NCBI GenBank assembly: GCA_937967665.1
Contig: CALBSZ010000469.1
Span: 1 to 23,809, forward strand
DNA length: 23,809 nucleotides
DNA from: an uncultured Planctomycetaceae bacterium
Lineage (GTDB): Bacteria; Planctomycetota; Planctomycetia; Pirellulales; Pirellulaceae
Direction of reading: 5' to 3'
Below the pieces are notes generated by a model that ran no database searches, was not told the DNA's origin, and worked only from the letters and a program-made list of their open reading frames with translations. Both the position numbers and the translations under genes were made by a program. Positions 10,213 to 15,542 of this stretch are shown here, piece after piece. Numbering within the stretch: the stretch's first letter is position 1; each line of letters begins with the position of its first letter.

Positions 10213-10304
10213 TCACGCGGAGACGCAGAGACGCGGAGGAACACGCGAGATCATGCCTGCCGGTCACTCCTCCCGATTCTCTGCGTCCCAGCGCCTCTGC
10301 GTGA
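10213..10304. repeat. Imperfect inverted repeat of the ACGCAGAG type
   Basis: The arms at 10213-10240 and 10277-10304 pair at 22 of 28 positions, around a loop of 36 bases. The left arm contains three consecutive 8-mers of the form ACGCRGAG (10215-10238); the right arm carries the complementary CTCTGCGT words. Similar CTCTGCGTCTCTGCG-like repeats are, from memory, scattered through the spacers of several bacterial phyla including Planctomycetes. Here it lies in the 399-base spacer between the giant gene and the oxidoreductase. In the rest of that spacer (10305-10547) I see no gene, only short palindromes, such as GTCCT...AGGAC near 10390 and GGCA...TGCC near 10470-10490, and no convincing promoter. 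Confidence 0.65.
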
Positions 10305-10547
10305 GAAAAGTCCGGATGCGTAATCAGTTGCAGCTCTCCTTTTCGCCGCAACCCGCTCTCCAACTGCGCACTTTCAGGGTTTCTTGCAGGGTCCTCCGCA
10401 CACAGGACACCGTAAAAGTGGCCAAGGTGGGATGTAAATGCGCGGGAATCTCAATAAAATGCACTCCCGGCAGGCAGCGTGCCAGGCGTCTCACGAGGCC
10501 CGCTTGTGGGGAGAATAAGGACAGTCACGCGAGAAGAATTGCACAAG

Positions 10548-11933
10548 ATGACTCAACATATCATTATTGGCGGTGGTCCGGCGGCGACGAATGCGGTGGA
10601 GACAATCCGGTCGATCGACGGCGGCCAGTCACAGATTACCTTGATCAGCGACGAACCCGCGCATTCGCGAATGGCGTTGCCCTACTGGTTGGCGGGCAAC
10701 ATTCCCGAACAGCATACGCATACGGGGGACGATGCCTACTTCGAACGCCTGAAAGTGGAAACGCGATTCGGGCAGCGGGTCGCCAGTGTTGACCCAGCAG
10801 GCCGCGTTGTGAAACTGGCCGGTGGTGACACGCTGAGTTTCGATAACCTGCTTATCGCCACCGGTGCGTCACCTGTACAACCTCCCATCTCGGGAACGGA
10901 CTTGCCCGGCGTACAGCCGATGTGGTCGTTGGAACATACGCGCCGCGTTCTGGAAGCCGCTGCTGGAATGGAATCGCCGCGGGTCGTGCTGGTAGGTGCT
11001 GGTTTCATTGGTTTTATCGTCTTGAATGCCATGTTCAAACGGGGCTGGACGCTGGCGGTGGTCGAGCGCGAAGCGCAAATACTACCCCGAATGCTTGATT
11101 CGGATGCGGCGCGGATCGTTCAATCGTGGCTCGATTCCCAGGGCGTCGCGGTGCATGCCGGAACGAGCGTTCAGGAGATCAGCGCGGCCGCGGACGGTTC
11201 CAAGATAGTGCGTTTGGAGAATGGCGAGGAAATCGCCGCGGATATCGTAATTATTGCCACGGGGATACAAGCCAACCTGGACTTGATTGCCGGCGCCGGG
11301 ATCGAGACGGACGAGGCCATCCTGGTGAATGACCAGATGCAGACCAATTTCGCCCACGTCTACGCGGCGGGGGATGTCGCGCAAGGACCGGTCAAGTTCA
11401 GCGACCGGCGCGAGGTGCATGCCATCCAACCGACGGCAGTGGATCACGGGCGCGTCGCCGGCGCCAACATGGCGGGCCAGGAAGTTCACTATTCGGGTAG
11501 CCTGCTGATGAACGTTGTGGACGTCTGCGGACTGCAGTCTGCCAGCTTTGGCAATTGGGACGACGCCAGTGCCGAAGCGACGACGATTTCGAATCCCGCG
11601 GGCCGCGTTTATCGAAAGCTGCTATGGACCGGAGACCAGTTGACCGGCGCAATTTTTTGCGGCCGGGCTAACGATATGGGCATGCTCACCGATGTCGGTA
11701 TGGTGAAGGGCATCTTGCAGACACAAACACCACTGGGACCCTGGAAAGAATACTTGCAGGAGAATCCCTTCGACATCCGACGCGCTTACATCGCCGCCGG
11801 CGTCGCCCAGAAGTTGGTGTCGACAACCTTGCTCGGACGTCCCTCACAACCTCGCGGCTACCGATTCCAGGACGCGCAACCGGAACTTCCGGCGAACCCT
11901 GCTCACGCGGTTTACGTAGGAACGAAGTCCTAA
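10548..11933 (+). CDS. NAD(P)/FAD-dependent oxidoreductase (Pyr_redox_2 family)
   Basis: This is a 461-residue flavoprotein of the pyridine nucleotide-disulfide oxidoreductase fold, expected to move electrons between NAD(P)H and an unknown partner. The N-terminal dinucleotide-binding motif is IIIGGGPAATNA (residues 5-16). SRMALPYWLAG follows near residue 40, and ATGASP marks the end of the first FAD domain. A second Rossmann motif, VLVGAGFIG, near residue 148 should bind NAD(P)H. YAAGDVA with Asp276 is the second FAD contact. The redox-active CxxxxC is absent, and the cysteine position used by CoA-disulfide reductases has no Cys, so it is not a classic disulfide reductase. I chose ATG 10548 because the family motif starts immediately after it; an upstream ATG at 10479 would add 23 unlikely residues. 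The sulfur carrier gene downstream suggests a role linked to a tungsten or molybdenum aldehyde oxidoreductase; this is inference. Confidence 0.88.
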   Translation: MTQHIIIGGGPAATNAVETIRSIDGGQSQITLISDEPAHSRMALPYWLAGNIPEQHTHTGDDAYFERLKVETRFGQRVASVDPAGRVVKLAGGDTLSFDNLLIATGASPVQPPISGTDLPGVQPMWSLEHTRRVLEAAAGMESPRVVLVGAGFIGFIVLNAMFKRGWTLAVVEREAQILPRMLDSDAARIVQSWLDSQGVAVHAGTSVQEISAAADGSKIVRLENGEEIAADIVIIATGIQANLDLIAGAGIETDEAILVNDQMQTNFAHVYAAGDVAQGPVKFSDRREVHAIQPTAVDHGRVAGANMAGQEVHYSGSLLMNVVDVCGLQSASFGNWDDASAEATTISNPAGRVYRKLLWTGDQLTGAIFCGRANDMGMLTDVGMVKGILQTQTPLGPWKEYLQENPFDIRRAYIAAGVAQKLVSTTLLGRPSQPRGYRFQDAQPELPANPAHAVYVGTKS

Positions 11934-11958
11934 CGGAACAACGCCAGGCTGCGTCTTT

Positions 11959-12029
11959 ATATAAGCTCGAAGCGCAAGCGAGTGGGTCACTTGCGTCGGG
12001 ATACACTTGCTTGCGCTGCGTGCTTGTAT
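11959..12029. repeat. 71-bp dispersed palindromic element, copy 1
   Basis: The arms at 11959-11984 and 12004-12029 pair at 22 of 26 positions around a loop of about 19 bases. The core words are GAAGCGCAAGCGAGTG on the left and CACTTGCTTGCGCTGCGTGC on the right. The same 71 bases recur in reverse orientation at 22857-22927 with 59 of 71 identical and no gaps. It lies in the 262-base spacer between the oxidoreductase and the sulfur carrier. Spurious translations of this family (LALRAC, TSTKRKRV-like words) are familiar, from memory, in planctomycete hypothetical proteins. No transposase is nearby, so it is a REP- or MITE-like non-autonomous repeat. From 12030 to 12195 I see no gene. Confidence 0.85.
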
Positions 12030-12195
12030 ACTTGCGGATTGGCGCAAAATTGCCGATGTCCGACTCATCGCCGCTTTGGAACCATTGCAGGGATGGCATT
12101 TCGAAGACCGCGAACACAGAAATGACGCGAGGGTTCGATCGTTTACTGATGATCCAACCTCACTTTGCGGAACGCTCCACGGAGAACGACGATCC

Positions 12196-12423
12196 ATGGA
12201 AATTCAGATCAAGCTGATGGGCACTCTCAAGGACAAGACGCCAGCCGGAGAGAGACTCGCCCTGGCGCAACACAGCACGATTGCAGACGCACTGGTAGCA
12301 CTCGACATTCCCATTGAGAGCGTTCACGTTTTCACCGTCAATGGCCAGTTGGTTCGGGACCGAGGGCATCAACTGACGCCGGGCGACGAACTCACCGTGC
12401 TTCCGCCTGTGGGCGGCGGTTAG
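12196..12423 (+). CDS. MoaD/ThiS family sulfur carrier protein
   Basis: This 75-residue beta-grasp protein ends in VLPPVGGG. The exposed C-terminal Gly-Gly is the site adenylated by a MoeB/ThiF-type enzyme and converted to a thiocarboxylate in molybdopterin or thiamine synthesis. Other features that fit are IKLMGTLKD at the start, a central TVNGQLVRD turn, and LTPGDELTVLPP before the tail; the length is normal for the family. GGAG at 12181-12184 lies 11 bases before ATG 12196, which supports this start over an in-frame codon inside the upstream repeat. No moaA, moaC, moaE or thiG is nearby. Its pairing with the FAD oxidoreductase resembles accessory genes of tungsten aldehyde:ferredoxin oxidoreductase clusters, where a MoaD-like protein serves tungstopterin synthesis. 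Which pathway it serves is not decided by the sequence. Confidence 0.87.
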   Translation: MEIQIKLMGTLKDKTPAGERLALAQHSTIADALVALDIPIESVHVFTVNGQLVRDRGHQLTPGDELTVLPPVGGG

Positions 12424-12433
12424 GGACAGTGAT

Positions 12434-12454
12434 CTTGGCAGGGGCTTTGCCGAG
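12434..12454 (+). promoter_or_regulatory. Hairpin covering the ribosome binding site of the membrane-protein gene
   Basis: CTTGGCA (12434-12440) pairs with TGCCGAG (12448-12454) through seven pairs, including one G·U, around a 7-base loop. The right arm includes the GAG of the Shine-Dalgarno GAGG (12452-12455) that precedes ATG 12465. The moaD-like stop lies 10 bases upstream, so a ribosome finishing that gene could open the hairpin and couple translation. The pairing is seen; the function is inferred. Confidence 0.35.
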
Positions 12455-12464
12455 GTAGTTTGTG

Positions 12465-13076
12465 ATGGCTTGTGAAACATCGCTGACTTCATCCCGTTTA
12501 CAATTCAGTCTGGGTGCTGTTTTCTGGTCGACCGCATCGGTGGGCCTGGTCCTAAGCTATCTGCGTTCCTTTGGAACGCAGCCACTGCTGTTTGGCCTGG
12601 CCACGATTCCTTTGGCGGCCGCATCAGGCCTGCTGTTCGGATACCGCTTTGGCAGGACGCGTGACGCCGTATTCTGGTCCTTGATTGGCGGGATGTTCGC
12701 GGTCTTGTGTGCGGCGTCGTCTTCGCTGGGGGACCATGTGCGGATTCAGTTGACCTGGGTCACGGTAGGCTGCGTGGTGGGAGCCGTGGCGGGAATTGTT
12801 CCTCGGGGCTGGACCAAGCGGTGCATGCTGTCTGGGGGCGTGACAGGGGGAGTCGCGTTCAGCGCGATGTCGGCCGTGGTCAACCCCTGGCCGCTCAACA
12901 TCGCCTGGGAAACTACCTGTGCCACGGTCGCCGGCATCTTGTTCGGCTTCCTGATCGACGTCTGCTACGTGGCAGAACGGTATCTGCGAATTGGCCGGCA
13001 CGTCATCGCCGCGCTGCTGATGATTGTTTCGATTTTGACGAGCATGCTGGGGGCGCGGTTCGTACCGTCCTGGTGA
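12465..13076 (+). CDS. Hypothetical multi-pass inner membrane protein
   Basis: I do not recognise this 203-residue protein. It is strongly hydrophobic with six or seven likely membrane helices, at roughly residues 13-32, 38-60, 67-88, 94-112, 118-139, 145-168 and 178-198, several rich in small residues (VGCVVGAVAG, GGVTGGVAF). No catalytic or binding motif stands out. GTG 12462 and ATG 12465 are adjacent possible starts; GAGG at 12452-12455 sits nine bases before the ATG, which I prefer. It follows the sulfur-carrier gene by 41 bases on the same strand and may be cotranscribed. It ends facing the minus-strand DUF1559-like gene. That it is a real gene is supported by its length, ribosome binding site and consistent membrane pattern. 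Confidence 0.7.
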   Translation: MACETSLTSSRLQFSLGAVFWSTASVGLVLSYLRSFGTQPLLFGLATIPLAAASGLLFGYRFGRTRDAVFWSLIGGMFAVLCAASSSLGDHVRIQLTWVTVGCVVGAVAGIVPRGWTKRCMLSGGVTGGVAFSAMSAVVNPWPLNIAWETTCATVAGILFGFLIDVCYVAERYLRIGRHVIAALLMIVSILTSMLGARFVPSW

Positions 13077-13155
13077 TCGCTCGACGGCGGTCCCGCGGAG
13101 CGAGTCGATCCGGCGGCGAGTGCGAATCGCACGGACGTGTAGCGTCTCCGACGCT
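13075..13155. repeat. Palindrome-rich spacer between convergent genes
   Basis: In the 143-base gap between two convergent genes there are several inverted repeats. GATCGCTCG (13075-13083) pairs with CGAGTCGATC (13101-13110) with one bulge. GTGCGAATCGCAC (13120-13132) has a 6-bp stem. AGCGTCTCCGACGCT (13141-13155) has a perfect 6-bp stem with a 3-base loop. GTGTAGCG (13137-13144) also matches CGCTACAC (13186-13193). No T-run follows on either strand, so an intrinsic bidirectional terminator is possible but unproven. Confidence 0.4.
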
Positions 13156-13219
13156 GTAAATCGCCGCGTCAATTGGCGAACAAACCGCTACACTTTCGGA
13201 AAACTCGCTGTAACGCCGA

Positions 13220-14122
13220 TCATTGATCCAGGACGGCACTCGGGACGGACTCGCCGCCGGAAATACTGAGCATGGCACTCACGTAGTGTGGAGGCGTCTG
13301 GTTGGTGAGGAAGTGCGGCATCCCATCGGCCGTGGCAATATGTGCTCCGTTTTCGTGATGGCTGCTGATTTCCGCCGCTTCGTCAGCATTGATTTCGAGC
13401 AGCATCTTGTCGTACTTCAAGTCCACCGGTTCCATCCAGTTTACGCCGCTTTGGCAGACTTCCACCAGCATGATCGTCTGCGACGAACCGTCCCTCAGTT
13501 GGGCAAAGGAAGTCGACTTGTCGCCTGGAAACATCGTCCTGTCACCGACAACGACCATGTAGTTCGGTTCGGCCAGGATGGTCGCGTCCGGGTCCGACGG
13601 GCAGGCATATTCCGGCGGCATACGGCCGGCAAGCTGGATATTGGTATCGCTGTCGAACGGGGAATTCAGGTCGTATTGATTATAGAGCCCGCTGTAGCCG
13701 AGTTGCGGTAACAGCAGCACACGCCAGCTGTGCAGTGGTTTGCCGTCCCCGTCCGCCACGAAGGCTGGAGGAAAACAACCGTATTGGTCGTGATACTGAT
13801 GCATGGCCAGCGCGATGGCCTTCAGGTTCGCGTCACATTGGACTTTCCGTGAAGCGACTTGTGCGGAATTGAATGCCGGAAACAGGAAGCCGACCAGCAG
13901 GCCGACAAAGGCGATAGCGAACAGCGCGCCGCCGGCAATGAGCAGCATGATGAAAACCATGGACGCGCTGGTTTTCGAAGATTCCGGCGCTGCCGCGGAA
14001 GCGGGGTCGCGCGGGATGACGATGGTCCTGCCGCAAACCGCGCACGGTCCCGACTGACCGGCGAATTCATCGGGAACTTCGGTTCGTGTCTGACAAAACG
14101 GGCAGGTAAACAGAAACGACAT
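13220..14122 (-). CDS. Zinc-ribbon DUF1559-like membrane protein
   Basis: The protein has 300 residues. Residues 1-36 form a zinc ribbon with two CxxC pairs (Cys7/Cys10 and Cys27/Cys30). A linker and one membrane helix follow (about 55-81). The rest reads as the DUF1559 family that is abundant in planctomycetes: VQCDANLKAIALAMHQYHDQ, then CFPPAF, HSWRVLLLPQLGYSGLYNQ, and near the end SSHHENGAHIATADG in place of the usual SRHPGGAN...DGS. Typical members begin with a type IV pilin-like leader containing GFTLVE; here that leader is absent and the helix is preceded by the ribbon. The true start is ATG 14122; the longer in-frame extension runs through the upstream aldolase gene in another frame. 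Five bases separate it from the eda stop, so the two are probably cotranscribed. The function is unknown. Confidence 0.85.
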   Translation of the reverse strand: MSFLFTCPFCQTRTEVPDEFAGQSGPCAVCGRTIVIPRDPASAAAPESSKTSASMVFIMLLIAGGALFAIAFVGLLVGFLFPAFNSAQVASRKVQCDANLKAIALAMHQYHDQYGCFPPAFVADGDGKPLHSWRVLLLPQLGYSGLYNQYDLNSPFDSDTNIQLAGRMPPEYACPSDPDATILAEPNYMVVVGDRTMFPGDKSTSFAQLRDGSSQTIMLVEVCQSGVNWMEPVDLKYDKMLLEINADEAAEISSHHENGAHIATADGMPHFLTNQTPPHYVSAMLSISGGESVPSAVLDQ

Positions 14123-14127
14123 GATTT

Positions 14128-14778
14128 TCAACCCGTTGTGCGATTTTGCTGAAATAGTTGAACGAATTGCCTGGCGAGCGATTCGATACGCGTGAAATCG
14201 CCGGCTTTGACGGCGGCGTTTTCGACCAGCGCCCCGCCCACGCCGAGGGCACAGGCCCCGCACTTCAGGAACTCCGCGACCGTATCCAGGTTCACGCCTC
14301 CCGTCGGCATGAGTTTCACCTGCGGTAGTGGTCCGTGCAGGGCTTTCAGGTATTGCGGGCCCGTCAGGTCGGAGGGAAAGATCTTGACGATGTCCGCACC
14401 TGCCTGCCAGGCGGAAACCACTTCCGTCGGCGTCAGGGCTCCGGGCATGACCAGCTTGTCGTACCGCTGGCACAGTTCGATCACGCCCAGGTTGGTGTGG
14501 GGGGAAACGACGAAATCGGCGCCGGAGAGAATGGCCAGGCGTGCGGTTTCGGTGTCGAGTACCGTTCCGGCTCCCAAAAGCACGCGATCTCCTATTTTTT
14601 CCGCCACCCGTTCCAGTACTCGGTGCGCTTGGGGAACGGTGAAAGTCACTTCCATGATTTCGACGCCGCCGGCGAGTAACGCTTCGGCGACGTCTACCAG
14701 CAAATCCCCCTTGTTCGCGCGAATGACAGCCACGATCCCGTGCTGCAAGACGCGTGTCAGGTCTTCCGTTTTACTCAT
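14128..14778 (-). CDS. eda: KDPG/KHG aldolase (2-dehydro-3-deoxyphosphogluconate aldolase)
   Basis: This 216-residue class I aldolase splits 2-keto-3-deoxy-6-phosphogluconate into pyruvate and glyceraldehyde 3-phosphate (Entner-Doudoroff pathway), and may also cleave 4-hydroxy-2-oxoglutarate. The full TIM-barrel sequence is present: GIVAVIRA at residues 14-21, catalytic Glu43 in EVTFT, LLGAGTVLD at 67-75, VVSPHTN, MPGALTPTE at 111-119, the Schiff-base lysine Lys132 in DIVKIFPS, and the phosphate-binding LMPTGGV. These positions nearly match those of the E. coli enzyme (Glu45, Lys133). It heads a two-gene minus-strand unit with the DUF1559-like gene. No edd, gluconate or uronate gene is seen in the window, so the sugar acid it serves cannot be told from context. 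Confidence 0.95.
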   Translation of the reverse strand: MSKTEDLTRVLQHGIVAVIRANKGDLLVDVAEALLAGGVEIMEVTFTVPQAHRVLERVAEKIGDRVLLGAGTVLDTETARLAILSGADFVVSPHTNLGVIELCQRYDKLVMPGALTPTEVVSAWQAGADIVKIFPSDLTGPQYLKALHGPLPQVKLMPTGGVNLDTVAEFLKCGACALGVGGALVENAAVKAGDFTRIESLARQFVQLFQQNRTTG

Positions 14779-14857
14779 GATTCAGGCCAATGAACCTTCT
14801 TGGATCGGGTCGCGTAAATAGAGGAAGTTCAGGACGAATTCAGCTCTCGCTGACATC

Positions 14858-14892
14858 ACGGGCTAGACGCCCGTCAAAGTAGACACTTTGAC
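14858..14892. repeat. Two adjacent hairpins upstream of eda
   Basis: ACGGGC-TAGAC-GCCCGT (14858-14874) and GTCAAAGT-AGAC-ACTTTGAC (14873-14892) are perfect inverted repeats with 6-bp and 8-bp stems; they share two bases. They lie in the 276-base divergent spacer between eda (minus) and the small plus-strand gene, in which I see no other feature. They could be operator-like or repeat remnants. No gene is visible here. Confidence 0.45.
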
Positions 14893-15054
14893 ATCTTATC
14901 CCCAGCAGTCATGTGGCGGACGGAGCGTAAATTATGCCACGGCAACAGCTTAAAATATAGCGGTTGGAATTCCTGGACTCCGCGTACCTAATATGCATAA
15001 TATTTCCCGCGGTCCAGTTGTCCCGTCTTTGCCGACCAAAATGCCACGGGCTGG

Positions 15055-15361
15055 ATGTCGATGTTGGCTGGAAATGTATGGAAATTCTTCGCCTCGTGGC
15101 CTGCTCAGATAATAATATGGGTGACGGTCTTAGTGGTAGTTGCGATAGTAGCATACTACGTGGTGCGAAGGTTTCGCGATTTCGACGGTGACGACCGGCA
15201 GCAGGCGAATGAAATGCTGTCTAAATTTCGAGAAATGTATCAGCGAGACGGAATTCCGAAACATAAAGTCGGTGCTTGGGCCACGTCTTCGAAATGAGTC
15301 AAGTAGTGCTGAGCAATCAACATGCGACACGAATGACGACGGCATGGGCCAAGCCGACTAA
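15055..15361 (+). pseudogene. Small single-helix membrane protein with SHOCT-like tail, frameshifted
   Basis: From ATG 15055 (or 15061) the frame encodes a short N-terminus and one membrane helix (about residues 18-37, IIIWVTVLVVVAIVAYYVV). A basic RRFRDF stop-transfer follows, then QANEMLSKFREMY. After that the frame gives an uninteresting tail and stops at 15295-15297. In the +1 frame, starting at 15242, the sequence continues as SETEFRNIKSVLGPRLRN and on to a stop at 15359-15361. That is just what a SHOCT-like C-terminus (LxKxxEMxxxGxLSxxEFxxIKxxL) should look like. The expected few residues between the two parts are also missing, so a small deletion near 15239-15250 is likely. It is either a genuine mutation or a sequence error. 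The gene lies upstream of clpX on the same strand; its function is unknown. Confidence 0.7.
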
Positions 15362-15483
15362 GAGGATTACACCGACGAATCAGTTTTTGACTACGCGATG
15401 GTAAGGGAAAGCCGTCGCCAGCGAGTTTGACGATACTGTAATTGTCAGGCTCGACAAGCGGACAGGGACGCTCCGGAAACGAC

Positions 15484-15508
15484 CGTCCACTTCCAGTCGA
15501 AGTGGACG
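15484..15508 (+). promoter_or_regulatory. Hairpin in the clpX leader
   Basis: CGTCCACTT (15484-15492) and AAGTGGACG (15500-15508) form a perfect 9-bp stem with a 7-base loop, ending 34 bases before the clpX start. There is no T-tract, so it is not a typical terminator for the preceding small gene. It does not match the CIRCE heat-shock element (TTAGCACTC-N9-GAGTGCTAA). It may be a protein-binding operator or an mRNA leader hairpin. Confidence 0.45.
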
Positions 15509-15542
15509 ACTGATTCGAGCAACAGTGCGAAAAGGAGCAAGT

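Noticed and set aside
10479..10547. Earlier ATG for the FAD oxidoreductase
   Set aside because: The dinucleotide-binding motif should start within a few residues of the N-terminus, which only ATG 10548 gives.
10149..10547. A possible small gene or ncRNA in the 399-base spacer
   Set aside because: No frame has coding character and I see no recognisable RNA fold beyond the repeat hairpin.
12007..12195. In-frame upstream extension of the sulfur carrier, starting inside the palindromic repeat
   Set aside because: The extension translates repeat DNA. The ATG at 12196 has a GGAG at good distance and gives the normal family length.
14123..14473. In-frame N-terminal extension of the DUF1559-like gene
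   Set aside because: It runs through the eda coding region in another frame and has a biased Arg-rich composition with no ribosome binding site.
15484..15508. CIRCE heat-shock operator upstream of clpX
   Set aside because: The spacing is 7 rather than 9 and the arm sequence does not match TTAGCACTC.
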